NCBI RefSeq assembly: GCF_039545035.1
Contig: NZ_BAABRO010000004.1
Location: forward strand, 532,555 to 596,554
Source of the DNA: Novipirellula caenicola
GTDB lineage: Bacteria; Planctomycetota; Planctomycetia; Pirellulales; Pirellulaceae
Reading direction: 5' to 3'
DNA: 64,000 bases
The position numbers were made by a program, and so were the translations under genes. The notes under the pieces were generated by a model. That model saw nothing but the letters and a program-made list of their open reading frames with translations. It ran no database searches and was not told where the DNA came from. Positions 49,255 through 58,471 of this stretch are shown piece after piece (the stretch's first letter is position 1; every line of letters starts with the position of its first letter).

Positions 49255-50382
49255 TTACGCGGCATGACGCACGCAATTTCGATTTAGTAAGTCTTCATAG
49301 ACCTTTATCGTCTGCGCGGCAGTGTTTTCCCAGGAAAAATAATCGGCACGGCAATGACCGGCAGCAATTTTGCTATCACGGTCGGTGATGGTGTTGTTGC
49401 CAGCGGCAATCAGCAGTTCGGCAAGCTCGTCGACGTTTTCGGGGTCAAAGAAATAGCCTGCCGAGCCCGCGACTTCTCGCAGCGCAGCACAGGATGAGGC
49501 AAAGACCAGGCATCCATTGATCATTGCTTCGAGCACAGGCAATCCAAAACCTTCCATTTTCGAAGGGAAAACAAAGGCGTTGCAGTGCTGGTACAGCGTT
49601 TTCAGTAACGAATCGTCAGCGGCAACGTACAGCTGCGTGCGGGGATCCTCGTTGGACCATCCCAGCGCAGCCTGCTCACGCGGTTTCATTCGCGGGCCCA
49701 CCAGCACGAGGTTCAAATCGGGCGTTGCCTGCTTCATCTTGTTCCAAGCACGCCACAGCAAGTCAAAATTCTTGTAGCCCCCGCGTCGACCGACGAACAA
49801 CACGAACGGACGCCCACGGAGTTCTTCGGGCAGCGGAGCAGCATTCACATTGGCCAATCCACTTCCCAGCGAGGTGATCGAAGCACGATCTGCGGCAGCC
49901 GGAAACCGCTCGCACAATTCGTCGTACGTGGTTTGCGAAATGCAGCAGATATGGTCCGCCACGTCGATCGCCCTGGCCTTCATCGTCAATGACTTGCCAG
50001 TCGGATCGGTATCGGGAAACGCTTCGTGGATAAAGTCGTAGACCGTGATCACCGTTGGCACGGCAGACCGCTGGATCGGACGTCGGCACAGACCTTGGTA
50101 ATAGGTCCAATGGACAAGGTCGGCTTGCTGTGCTCGCATCCGTTGGTTGATCCGGCCGTGCTGGGCAGGATGCCAAAGTTTCCGCAGGAACTTCAGCGGC
50201 GGCCGCGTTGCCACCGTTTCGTATTGAAAATGAGGGTGCGTAATCCCCGACGCCGGTTCTTCCGGTCCTAGCATGATCGGCGTGGTTTGCGCCGGAAGTC
50301 GATTGATCAGCTCGACAAAATAACGTGCAACGCCTCCGCAACGAAGCATCTCGAATATGGAACCTTCGTAAAGAACTCGCAT
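49255..50382 (-). CDS. family 4 glycosyltransferase (GT-B fold)
   Basis: 375 residues. An N-terminal GT-B half with YEGSIFEMLRCGGVARYFVELI; C-terminal half with PFVLFVGRRGGYKNFDLL, VLVGPRM, and the nucleotide-sugar E-x7-E motif in SKMEGFGLPVLEAM. This is typical of GT4 enzymes that build exopolysaccharide or glycans; the donor and acceptor are not readable. Co-transcribed with the methyltransferase, suggesting modification of the same glycan. Confidence 0.94.
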   Translation of the reverse strand: MRVLYEGSIFEMLRCGGVARYFVELINRLPAQTTPIMLGPEEPASGITHPHFQYETVATRPPLKFLRKLWHPAQHGRINQRMRAQQADLVHWTYYQGLCRRPIQRSAVPTVITVYDFIHEAFPDTDPTGKSLTMKARAIDVADHICCISQTTYDELCERFPAAADRASITSLGSGLANVNAAPLPEELRGRPFVLFVGRRGGYKNFDLLWRAWNKMKQATPDLNLVLVGPRMKPREQAALGWSNEDPRTQLYVAADDSLLKTLYQHCNAFVFPSKMEGFGLPVLEAMINGCLVFASSCAALREVAGSAGYFFDPENVDELAELLIAAGNNTITDRDSKIAAGHCRADYFSWENTAAQTIKVYEDLLNRNCVRHAA

Positions 50383-51726
50383 GCTATCGTTAACTATGGT
50401 CAGAGAATGGAGTGAACGGAATGAAAACGGTGTTGGCCAAGTGGAGGCGATGGGGACGATGAAGGGTGCGGTCGATTCGTAGGTCCCAGCGAAAGTGGCG
50501 AAATCGGTTCGGAAACCATCTGCCGTTATCGTCAGGGGGGAGTTTCAAGGGGGCTCGACTGGGGAGCCGGTGTTGCCCCGTAGGTCCGTTGTAGCAAACT
50601 ACCCTGGTTTGGAGAAAGAGAATTCGAGGCCGTTCCCACCAGCTTTTCGTCCTTTGCAGTGTCTGTCCCTTTGTGAGGGCTATGTCCCCGTTTCCAGGGG
50701 ACTGTTTCCTGGGCACTGTCCCCGCCATCGCTATCCCCTCCAGTCTACCCGTCTACCGGGACTGTCCCTTTAATTTCAGTCCTTCTGATTTCACGAGTCT
50801 GCCCGCAAGTTCTCCTGTTTTTTGGTTGCGTCAGGTTCGCATGGAAGCGGTGCCCGTCTCTTGCTTGCAAACGCTCTCCCAGCCTCCCCCCCTCGTCGGG
50901 CTCTGTCCCCGATGAGGTCACTGTCCCCAATGAAGTCAGTCCTCACTAAAACACGCAAAAAACGCTTGAAAAGCATGGATCCCCCAAAAACAGGCTCTGT
51001 CCCTAGTGAGGTGGTCCCTAGTGAGGTGGGCTCTGTCCCTGGTGAGGTGATTGCTAGCATTTGTTGGTGGGCGGATGGGGGCTGGCAGGAATTGGCTTGC
51101 TCTGCAGGACCTCTCACACAACCAAACCGCTGGGCAAGTCTGGTTCTGATCGGCTTTCTCGGCTCTTGGCTTGCACGCTTTTCTCACAATCCATCTCCCT
51201 TAACACCGCCTCTCCATTTCACTGCCGTTAATGAACGTATGATCCCCATTCCGCGAGACTGCGGAAGTTGGGGCGTTGCGTCGAGATCAGAGGCTAGCTC
51301 AATCCTCGGCCCACTCTTCAGTCGGGTTCGCTTGGTTCCGGCCGCTCCTACGTGCAGCCCGGCCGCTATCCGCATCGCGGCGCACCAAATCAACAGCCAA
51401 GTGCCGTCTGGTTGGGGCGAGTGATCGTTTGAATCTCTTGAATCTCTCTGCCGGGCGGCTCCACGCGGATCTGCCATAAAAACGCCCGTTTACTACGACA
51501 AGTGGAGGGCATCGGGCGTCGGTAGGTGAGCTAAGTCGAGTGCGGATTCTCAGTCATCGGGTTCTTGAGGGGCTTATTTGGCTTAGCCAGCGGTGCCGAG
51601 CAAAGAAATACGGTGCCGCAAGCCCCCATTGGCCTCGACGATTCTGCGGTTTGCCTGCTACATTGCCCCGCTTGCCCAATTCGGCATTCTCCGACAGCCC
51701 ATTACTATTCACAGGCCACCTACGCC
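50383..51726. other. long gene-free stretch between glycosyltransferase and aroF
   Basis: About 1.34 kb with no supportable gene. It contains the CTGTCCC repeat block annotated separately. Longest frames (such as that at 50822-51424) read mostly the repeats as Ser/Pro/Gly peptide and lack domain features. Beyond 51100 the sequence is ordinary without structure that I can name. Confidence 0.6.
50663..51050 (+). repeat. degenerate repeats of the type CTCTGTCCC-x3-TGAGGTG
   Basis: Copies with 12 to 18 matching bases at about 50663, 50683, 50714, 50760, 50901, 50921, 50995, 51014 and 51031. Best copies read CTCTGTCCCCGATGAGGTCA and CTCTGTCCCTAGTGAGGTG. Spacing is irregular. The type resembles palindrome-poor REP-like short repeats known around Pirellulaceae genes; no transposase is near. 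Coordinates are of the block, not of every copy. Confidence 0.6.
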
Positions 51727-52764
51727 GTGATCGTCATTCTGCAAAGCAACGTAACGGAAGAGCAAATCGATCACGTGCTTCGTCGGATCGAGGCTCTCGG
51801 GCTGCAACACCACCTCAGCCGTGGGACGTTTCGCACGATTGTCGGCATCATCGGCGACGAAGAAAAACTGCAATCCGAGCCGCTGCACGCGATTCCTGGC
51901 GTGGCCCAGGTCATCCCCGTCCTGCCGCCCTACAAGCTGGCCTCGCTCGAAGCCCACCCCGAACCGAGCATCGTCGACGTTTCTGGGGTGAAAATCGGCA
52001 ATGGGCATCTCGGCATGATCGCGGGCCCGTGCAGTGTCGAAGACCGCGACCGCATGTTTCGAATCGCAGAAAGCGTCTGCGAATCGGGAGCAAACCTGTT
52101 CCGCGGCGGCGCCTACAAGCCACGAACCAGCCCCTACGCGTTCCAGGGACTTGGCGAAGCCGGTCTGAAGCTACTTCGCGAAGTGGGCGACAAGTTCAAT
52201 ATGCCGGTTGTCACCGAGGTTACCGATCCTCGTTTGGTGGAATTGGTCGCTGAACATGCGGACATGTTGCAGGTTGGTGCACGCAACATGCAGAACTTTG
52301 CCTTGTTGACCGAAGTTGGCAAGTCGAAGCGGCCAGTGCTTCTAAAACGCGGCATGAGCGCTACGATCACCGATTTGTTGATGTGTGCCGAGTACATTCT
52401 GTCGCAAGGCAACATGAACGTGGTGCTCTGTGAGCGTGGGGTCAAAGGGTTCGACAGCGCGACGCGGAATCTGTTTGATGTTGCCGCGGTTCCTTTGATT
52501 CATAATTTGTCGCACTTGCCCGTGATCGTGGACCCGTCGCATGCAACAGGTCGGCCGGATTTGATCCCCGCCTGTGCATTGGCCGGTTTGGCCGCTGGAG
52601 CCGATGGCGTGCATATCGAAGTGCACGATTGCCCCGAAGAAGCCAAAAGCGATGGGCCCCAAGCTTTATTACCCGATCAATATCGTCAGCTAGCAGACCA
52701 AATGAAAGAACTTGCTAAGCTGTTTGGAAAAACTGTGTCCCCGCTTCCGGAGAAAATGGGTTGA
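51727..52764 (+). CDS. aroF: 3-deoxy-7-phosphoheptulonate synthase (DAHP synthase, class I beta)
   Basis: First enzyme of the shikimate pathway: condenses phosphoenolpyruvate and erythrose 4-phosphate. The family starts with a V/MIVILQ strand, which fits the GTG at 51727; the frame extends 54 residues further but unlike the family. 345 residues. A ferredoxin-like regulatory domain occupies about 1-70 ([18 protein letters not shown]); the KDO8P/DAHPS barrel follows with [56 protein letters not shown], and [11 protein letters not shown]. Overlaps the tpiA start (TTGA). Confidence 0.94.
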   Translation: MIVILQSNVTEEQIDHVLRRIEALGLQHHLSRGTFRTIVGIIGDEEKLQSEPLHAIPGVAQVIPVLPPYKLASLEAHPEPSIVDVSGVKIGNGHLGMIAGPCSVEDRDRMFRIAESVCESGANLFRGGAYKPRTSPYAFQGLGEAGLKLLREVGDKFNMPVVTEVTDPRLVELVAEHADMLQVGARNMQNFALLTEVGKSKRPVLLKRGMSATITDLLMCAEYILSQGNMNVVLCERGVKGFDSATRNLFDVAAVPLIHNLSHLPVIVDPSHATGRPDLIPACALAGLAAGADGVHIEVHDCPEEAKSDGPQALLPDQYRQLADQMKELAKLFGKTVSPLPEKMG

Positions 52765-53516
52765 GTCGTCAAACAATCATTGCTGGTAACTGGAAAATGA
52801 ACACTCGTTGTGACAGTGCAGTGGCACTGGCCAAGGGAGTGGTTGCCGCCGTCGGTGAAACACCGTCCGTTCAAGTGGTCCTCTGTCCACCTTCGGTCTA
52901 TCTGTCCAGCGTTGCGGATGCAGTCGCGGGCACTCCAGTCCAATTGGGGGCCCAAAACCTGTACGCTGCCGAAGATGGGGCGTACACCGGCGAAGTCAAC
53001 GCATCGATGTTGACCGATGTCGGTTGCGGCTTCGTGATCCTGGGCCACAGCGAACGTCGTGCGTTGATGGGCGAAACCGATGCGGACGTCAGCAAGAAGC
53101 TGCATGCGGCGCTTGCCGGCAACTTGGTGCCAATCGTGTGCGTCGGCGAAACGCTCGAAGAGCGTGAAGCGGGTAAAATGGAAGAAGTGATCGAAACGCA
53201 AGTTCGTGGATCGCTGGAAGGACTTGATGAAGTTCGCGCGGCCGGAATCGTCGTGGCCTACGAACCAGTATGGGCGATCGGCACTGGCAAAACGGCCTCG
53301 CCCGAGCAAGCCGAAGAGGTTCATGCCCTGATTCGCAAATTGTTGGGCGAGATGTTCACAACCGACGTAGCGGCACAGATCCGGATTCAATACGGTGGCA
53401 GCGTCAAACCAGGCAATGCCAAGGAATTGCTTGGACAACCGAACATTGACGGAGCTTTGGTCGGCGGAGCGAGTCTGAAAGCCGAAGACTTCGCAGGAAT
53501 TATCGCGGCTGGCTGA
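52761..53516 (+). CDS. tpiA: triosephosphate isomerase
   Basis: Interconverts dihydroxyacetone phosphate and glyceraldehyde 3-phosphate. 251 residues. Active-site residues are visible: N10 and K12 in AGNWKMN, His in GHSERR, Glu in [14 protein letters not shown], and the phosphate loop in YGGSVKPGN. The start is TTG at 52761 that shares bases with the aroF stop; it also lies exactly at the family's usual first residue. No alternate in-frame start is near. Confidence 0.96.
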   Translation: MSRQTIIAGNWKMNTRCDSAVALAKGVVAAVGETPSVQVVLCPPSVYLSSVADAVAGTPVQLGAQNLYAAEDGAYTGEVNASMLTDVGCGFVILGHSERRALMGETDADVSKKLHAALAGNLVPIVCVGETLEEREAGKMEEVIETQVRGSLEGLDEVRAAGIVVAYEPVWAIGTGKTASPEQAEEVHALIRKLLGEMFTTDVAAQIRIQYGGSVKPGNAKELLGQPNIDGALVGGASLKAEDFAGIIAAG

Positions 53517-53578
53517 AAACCGCACCGCCGCGGAACACACAACTACTAATATTGTCTATTTGAAGGACGAACAAAGTC

Positions 53579-54157
53579 ATGATCGCTCAGATCGCTGGAT
53601 TTTTGCTGATTGCGTCGCTTGAAGGAGCCATCTTGGGCTTCTTGATGGGATTTTTGTCGCTGTTTTTGATTCTGTTGGTGCTGATCCAACGTGGAAAGGG
53701 TGGCGGATTGACCGGAGCACTCGGAGGTCCTGGTGGACAAAGTGCATTTGGTAGTAAGGCCGGAGACACCTTTACCGTGATCACCGTGGTCGTTGCAACC
53801 GTGTGGGCGTTCTCGTGTGCATTCACCATGTGGTTGCTCGGCACCCATGCTTCGACGACGACCGCCGATTCGGTGATCAAGTCCGGTGGTGGCGACAAAG
53901 ATCCAGCAGGCGAAACGTTCAAACTGCCCAAGCTTGATGGCGAAGGAACCACCGGTCTAGGTGCGGGACTGTCCAGCGGCGAAGCGACCACCGAAAGCTC
54001 GGAGACGACCGAAAACTCAGTCGAACTAACTCCTGCGACCAGCGGTGCAGTTGCCGACGCCGACGATGCTAGCAGCGAAGCAGATGCAGGCGAAACCACC
54101 GATGCCGCTGCGACGGACACCGCAGCAGAACCGGCTGACAGTGACGGCGACAAGTAG
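53579..54157 (+). CDS. secG: SecG protein-export subunit with long acidic tail
   Basis: 192 residues. Two hydrophobic segments at about 5-35 and 60-88 with the family motif [18 protein letters not shown] and [12 protein letters not shown] between them. SecG is commonly 70-120 residues; here the C-terminal 100 are a low-complexity Ala/Thr/Glu/Asp-rich tail on the cytoplasmic or periplasmic side. It is the first gene of secG-yicC-gmk-rpoZ-coaC with short spacings. Confidence 0.93.
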   Translation: MIAQIAGFLLIASLEGAILGFLMGFLSLFLILLVLIQRGKGGGLTGALGGPGGQSAFGSKAGDTFTVITVVVATVWAFSCAFTMWLLGTHASTTTADSVIKSGGGDKDPAGETFKLPKLDGEGTTGLGAGLSSGEATTESSETTENSVELTPATSGAVADADDASSEADAGETTDAAATDTAAEPADSDGDK

Positions 54158-54162
54158 ACTGC

Positions 54163-55158
54163 ATGAGCTCTGTGACTCCTGAAAATGCTCGCAGCATGAC
54201 CGGTCAAGGTCATGCGTCGCTGCAAACGGATCTTGGTACGTTTGTGGTGGAGGTGCGCACTGTCAACAATCGCGGTTTCAAATGCTCGCTGCGATCAAGC
54301 GACGGACTATCGGCGTTTGATTCGCGAATCGAGTCGTTGGTTCGCAAGTTGATCCATCGCGGCAGCATCAATCTAACGGTCACTTGGAAGCGGCCTTCCT
54401 CGGAAACGCTGCCTCAGATTGATCAAGCGGTGTTGGGTGCCTATTTCGAGCAGCTTCAGCAGGCTAAGGCGACGTTTGCCGGTAATGGTGTGACGATCGA
54501 TTTGGCGCAGTTGGCGATGTTGCCAGGCGTGGTGGTCCCGCGGTCCCAAGAACGCGTCGACATGCCAGCGGTTTGGTCGGCGGTCGAAGAGGTGATTCGC
54601 GATGCAGTCGCAAGTCTCGACCAAATGCGGGCTCACGAGGGAGCGCATATGGCGGCGAGTTTGCGAGAGGATTGTGATGTGATCCGCGATCACGTCGATC
54701 GGATTGCCGAGCTTGGACCGCGAAGCGTCGATACCTACCAAAAGCGTTTAGAGACCAAGATTCAACGCGTGTTGGCTCAGCATGACATCGAAGTGCCAAT
54801 GATCGATCTGTTACGCGAAGTTCAGATCTATGCCGACCGAGTGGACTACAGCGAAGAGATCACCCGGCTGGGCAGCCATTTGCAGTTGTTCTTGCAAACG
54901 CTAAGCGGCAATGCCTCAGGCGGCAATCAGGCCGCTGGCAGTCACCAGGCCGTTGGCAGTAACCAGGCCGCTGGCGGTGGCGAAGCGGCGGGCGATCCCG
55001 AGCCATCGGGCCGCAAACTCGAATTTATTGTTCAGGAGATGCTGCGAGAAACAAACACGATCGGCAGCAAGGCGTCGCAGACGGAAATTTCGGGGCATGT
55101 CGTCGAGATCAAGTGTGCAATCGAACGGATGCGAGAATTGGTCCAAAATCTCGAATAA
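54163..55158 (+). CDS. YicC/YloC-type endoribonuclease with repetitive insertion
   Basis: 331 residues. N-terminal domain SMTGQGHASLQTDLGTFVVEVRTVNNRGFKC matches the family, as do IHRGSINLTVTW and, at the end, LEFIVQEMLRETNTIGSKASQ...IKCAIERMRELVQNLE. At about 256-273 there is a three-copy Gln/Ala/Gly repeat encoded by 18-bp units, just before the conserved C-terminal part; it is absent from the usual family sequence. YicC is established as an RNase. Five bases after secG, it precedes gmk. Confidence 0.92.
   Translation: MSSVTPENARSMTGQGHASLQTDLGTFVVEVRTVNNRGFKCSLRSSDGLSAFDSRIESLVRKLIHRGSINLTVTWKRPSSETLPQIDQAVLGAYFEQLQQAKATFAGNGVTIDLAQLAMLPGVVVPRSQERVDMPAVWSAVEEVIRDAVASLDQMRAHEGAHMAASLREDCDVIRDHVDRIAELGPRSVDTYQKRLETKIQRVLAQHDIEVPMIDLLREVQIYADRVDYSEEITRLGSHLQLFLQTLSGNASGGNQAAGSHQAVGSNQAAGGGEAAGDPEPSGRKLEFIVQEMLRETNTIGSKASQTEISGHVVEIKCAIERMRELVQNLE
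54928..54981 (+). repeat. 18-bp tandem repeat inside yicC (three copies)
   Basis: Copies at 54928, 54946 and 54964 of CAGGCCGCTGGCAGTNAC, encoding QAAGSH, QAVGSN and QAAGGG. In frame and near-identical, so a slippage-type expansion in a surface loop of the protein. Confidence 0.85.
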
Positions 55159-55175
55159 TCCAGCGAAGGCAAGAC

Positions 55176-55778
55176 ATGAATTTGGAACAATGCGGTCGGC
55201 TGATCATCATTTCCGGTCCGAGTGGAGCGGGTAAATCAACGGTGGTGCGCCGATTGCGAAAAGAGTGCCCGTTGCCACTGCAATCGAGTATCTCGGCGAC
55301 CACCCGCGGCCCACGGCCTGGGGAACAGCACGGAGTGGACTACTTTTTCTTGAGCCACGACGAATTTGAGCGGCGACGCAAAGCGGGCGACTTCCTAGAG
55401 TGCAAGGAGGTGTTCGGGCGTGGCCATTGGTATGGCACGCTCCGCGATCAGGTCGCCACTGGTCTGGAAGCTGGCAAATGGGTTATTTTGGAGATCGATG
55501 TCCAAGGGGCCTTGGCAGTCCTCGATCACAAAGAGTTCAGCCCGATTACACTGTTCATTCACCCCGGTGGGATGGAAGAGCTCGAGCGGCGGCTTCGCAC
55601 ACGCGGGACCGAGTCCGAGGAAGCGATTGCAGCGCGGCTGGAAACCGCCTGCCGCGAGATGCAGTTCATGCATCGTTACCAATACGAAATCATCAATGGG
55701 TCGGTCGATCGAGCCGTCTCGGAAATCTGCCAAATTTTGAAAGACCAAAAGGAAAAACAACCATGCTCGAAGAGCTAA
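55176..55778 (+). CDS. gmk: guanylate kinase
   Basis: Phosphorylates GMP. The ATG at 55176 lies 17 bases after yicC and gives 200 residues. P-loop GPSGAGKST at 14-22, the GMP-binding SISATTRGPRPGE and GVDYFFLSHDEFE, later WVILEIDVQGA and the lid-type region LERRLRTRGTESEEAI. All key residues present. The stop lies 13 bases into rpoZ. Confidence 0.96.
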   Translation: MNLEQCGRLIIISGPSGAGKSTVVRRLRKECPLPLQSSISATTRGPRPGEQHGVDYFFLSHDEFERRRKAGDFLECKEVFGRGHWYGTLRDQVATGLEAGKWVILEIDVQGALAVLDHKEFSPITLFIHPGGMEELERRLRTRGTESEEAIAARLETACREMQFMHRYQYEIINGSVDRAVSEICQILKDQKEKQPCSKS

Positions 55779-56038
55779 AAGAAGAAGAGATCGTTAACAA
55801 GGTCGGTGGTCGGTTTAAATTAAGCACGCTGATCCAAAAGCGTTTGGTGCAATTAAACCAAGGCAGCCGGGCGCTGGTGAACGTCGATACGCACGACAAA
55901 ATGACGATTGTGTTGCAGGAAATCATGCAAGACAAAATCGTCTTGAACATGGACAACGAAGTCCAATCGCTCGAAGAACTCACCGCGGCTGCCGATGCCG
56001 CTTCGGACGGCCCTGATTTGGATGCGTCGGATCTATGA
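55763..56038 (+). CDS. rpoZ: RNA polymerase omega subunit
   Basis: 91 residues with opening MLEELKEEEIVNKVGGRFKLSTLIQKRLVQLNQG, matching planctomycete omega (LxxRVGGRFKLxxLIQKRLxxL). The acidic C-terminus (AADAASDGPDLDASDL) is poorly conserved. The ATG at 55763 overlaps the gmk end by 16 bases and is preceded by AAGGAAAAACAACC. Its TGA overlaps the coaC start (ATGA). The gmk-rpoZ-coa order is classical. Confidence 0.9.
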   Translation: MLEELKEEEIVNKVGGRFKLSTLIQKRLVQLNQGSRALVNVDTHDKMTIVLQEIMQDKIVLNMDNEVQSLEELTAAADAASDGPDLDASDL

Positions 56039-56586
56039 GCGAGCAGAGGCGAGCAATCTTGCTCGCCGTCGGTGGGGGGATCGCGGCCTACAAAGCGGCG
56101 ACCGTTTGTAGTCGACTCGTTCAATCGGGTTACGATCTGCGTACGGCCATGACCTCATCGGCATCTCAATTTATCGGCGCCGCCACTTTCGCGGCGCTGT
56201 CCGGAAAAACGGTCGCTCAGGATTCCTTTGATCCTGGGCGATTTCCGTTAGGGGCTCACATCGAATGGACTCGCGATGTGGACTTGTTGATCGTAGCTCC
56301 GGCAACTGCGAATCTTTTAGCAAAGTTTGCTTCAGGGCTCGCCGACGATCTTATAAGCACGATGTACTTGCAAGCCGAATGTCCCGTTTTGCTGGCACCG
56401 GCGATGAGTGCGTCGATGTGGAGCAAGCCGGCGGTCCAGCGGAACGTCGAGACGTTGCGTCGCGATGGATGTCATTTTGTCGGTCCGGAATCGGGTTGGC
56501 TTAGTTGCCGTGTTCGTGGCGAGGGACGGATGGCCGAACCGGATGCGATTGTCGCTGCGGCGATTCAGCGATTGCCTGAATCTTGA
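56035..56586 (+). CDS. coaC: phosphopantothenoylcysteine decarboxylase domain (CoaC only) with Asn-to-Ser change
   Basis: HFCD flavoprotein, 183 residues, decarboxylates 4'-phosphopantothenoylcysteine on the way to CoA. FMN site AVGGGIAAYKA; active-site H75 in GAHIEW; substrate-clamp C158 in LSCRVRGEGRM. The family motif PxMNxxMW reads PAMSASMW, so the conserved Asn at 125 (E. coli Dfp numbering) is Ser. The usual fused CoaB synthetase half is absent and no coaB follows. Alternative: another HFCD-family flavoprotein decarboxylase, but position after rpoZ favours CoaC. Confidence 0.85.
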   Translation: MSEQRRAILLAVGGGIAAYKAATVCSRLVQSGYDLRTAMTSSASQFIGAATFAALSGKTVAQDSFDPGRFPLGAHIEWTRDVDLLIVAPATANLLAKFASGLADDLISTMYLQAECPVLLAPAMSASMWSKPAVQRNVETLRRDGCHFVGPESGWLSCRVRGEGRMAEPDAIVAAAIQRLPES

Positions 56587-56703
56587 GGGCGGCCTGCGTC
56601 CAAGCTCGCTGCCTCCGATGCTGGTCGAGTCTTCGGCCGGCTGCATGATGTTTGACTTTTATTCTAATCTCTCTTTGCTGCGTTTCGCGGTACGAGCCAA
56701 ACC

Positions 56704-58359
56704 ATGACTGTCTTTGTTTTCGGGCACCGCAATCCCGATACCGATGCGATTTGCAGTGCGATTGCCTACGCCGATTTTTTGAAGAAAACGACGCGTCCCG
56801 ATGCAGTCGCCGCTTGTTGTGGGGCCCCCAACCAGCGGACTGAATTCGCGCTGCGGAAAGCCAAGTTGCCGCCGCCGCGAATCATCATGGATGTGCGGCC
56901 CGAGATTGAGGACGTGTGCCAACGCGACGTCGTCTTTGCTCGTCAATCCGAGGTGTTCTACGAAGTCTACCAGCGGATGAAAGAGCATGGTCTGCGGGCG
57001 ATTCCGATCGTCGATGACAACGACAAGGTCGTCGGGATCGTGACGCTATTGGAACTGCTCGAATTGGTGCTTCAAGGCGGCGTTGATCCGATCCATTCAC
57101 GCGAGGTTTGCAGTAACCTGACCAAAGTCGCTTCGGTGCTGGGCGGGACGTTCCAGCACGTCGTTGACCCCGACCGGACCGACGAGTTCGTTGTGACCGT
57201 TGGGGCGATGAGCGCCGAAGGATTCACGCAGCGGATGAATCAGTTTTCGGCCGAGCGGTTGTTGGTCGTCAGCGGCGATCGACCGACGATCCAATTGCCC
57301 GCACTCGAGTTGGGCGTTCGCGCCATGGTGATCGCGGGCGGTTACGAATTGTCGAGCGGGTTGTTGCACTTGGCCCAGGCCCGCGGCGTCTCGGTGATCA
57401 TCAGTCCCTATGACACGGCGACCACCACGATGCGAATCAAGGCGGCTCGCTTGATCGATTCGGTGATCCAACGCGACTTCATTTCGCTGCCGGCAAAGAT
57501 GCCGGTCGAAGCGGCACGTCAACAAATCTTTCGCTCTTCGCAAACCGTCTTTCCCGTACTCGACAACGGAAAACTCGTCGGCGTGCTCAGCAAGAGCGAC
57601 TTGGTCAACCCGCCGATGCCCGAATTGGTATTGGTCGACCACAACGAGTTATCGCAAGCGGTGCAGGGGGCCGAAGACGCGATCATCACCGAGGTGCTCG
57701 ATCATCATCGCCTTGGCGGATCGCTCAAATCGTCCAATCCGATTCGCTTCACCTTGGAACCGGTAGGGTCGACCTGCACCCTCGTCGCTCGCTTGTTTCG
57801 GCAGGCGGATTTGAAACCCTCTGCTGCGGTGGCGCTGTGCATGGCGTCGGGCATCATCAGCGACACCTTGTTTTTGCGTTCGCCCACCACCACCGATGTG
57901 GATCGCGATATTTTGCAGTGGTTGCAGCAGTTTTGTGCGTTTGACTTGGAGGAATACGCGACCGAGTTCTTCGAGGTCGGTTCGGCGCTGCGATCCGGAG
58001 AAGCAGGCCGTGTGGTGCGTGAAGACTGCAAAGAATTTGAGGAGGCGGGAGTCAAATTCTCGATTTCGCAGATCGAAGAAATTGGTTTTGACTTGTTCTG
58101 GGAGCGCAAGGATGAATTGGCCGCAGCGCTTGAGCAATTGGCAAAAGACAACCAGCTCGACTTCTCTGCGCTGCTGGTCACCGACATCTCCAGCAACGGC
58201 AGCCTGTTGTTGATGAGCCGCGAACCGGAGGGGTGGGATGAAATCAACTACCCGGAACTCGAAGAGAATCTGTACGAACTCGAAGAGGTGGTCAGTCGCA
58301 AAAAACAATTGCTTCCGTTGATCATCAGTTTGCTCGATTCCGCCCCCCAATCCAGCTGA
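56704..58359 (+). CDS. putative manganese-dependent inorganic pyrophosphatase with CBS/DRTGG regulatory insert
   Basis: Hydrolyses pyrophosphate. 551 residues. DHH domain split by a regulatory insertion. The front holds FGHRNPDTDA (the H-x3-D-x-D metal motif near residues 7-14), the CBS domains come next (LRAIPIVDDNDKVVGIVTLLEL and TVFPVLDNGKLVGVLSKSDL) with a DRTGG-like domain between, then VLDHHRLGG, the DHH motif, and DHHA2-type ending. CBS/DRTGG inserts regulate this enzyme by adenine nucleotides in known homologues. 117 bases after coaC. Confidence 0.93.
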   Translation: MTVFVFGHRNPDTDAICSAIAYADFLKKTTRPDAVAACCGAPNQRTEFALRKAKLPPPRIIMDVRPEIEDVCQRDVVFARQSEVFYEVYQRMKEHGLRAIPIVDDNDKVVGIVTLLELLELVLQGGVDPIHSREVCSNLTKVASVLGGTFQHVVDPDRTDEFVVTVGAMSAEGFTQRMNQFSAERLLVVSGDRPTIQLPALELGVRAMVIAGGYELSSGLLHLAQARGVSVIISPYDTATTTMRIKAARLIDSVIQRDFISLPAKMPVEAARQQIFRSSQTVFPVLDNGKLVGVLSKSDLVNPPMPELVLVDHNELSQAVQGAEDAIITEVLDHHRLGGSLKSSNPIRFTLEPVGSTCTLVARLFRQADLKPSAAVALCMASGIISDTLFLRSPTTTDVDRDILQWLQQFCAFDLEEYATEFFEVGSALRSGEAGRVVREDCKEFEEAGVKFSISQIEEIGFDLFWERKDELAAALEQLAKDNQLDFSALLVTDISSNGSLLLMSREPEGWDEINYPELEENLYELEEVVSRKKQLLPLIISLLDSAPQSS

Positions 58360-58471
58360 TTGCCGCTATGATCCTTCATCCCTTTGTGCTCACCTCCGCT
58401 CGGCTTGGGAGTCCCTAACGATCGAAACGCTCAACGAATCCATCTACGACCATCCAAAATATTACGATCTC

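Noticed and set aside
50663..51050. CTGTCCC block as a CRISPR array
   Set aside because: Copies are degenerate and irregularly spaced, with no constant spacer length and no cas gene.
50822..51424. 200-codon frame in the CTGTCCC repeat region
   Set aside because: Most of it reads repeats, lacks a ribosome-binding site and has no recognisable domain; the opposite strand is similarly open.
54900..54990. Possible CRISPR-like repeat in yicC
   Set aside because: The 18-bp units are contiguous, in frame and without spacers; it is a coding repeat.
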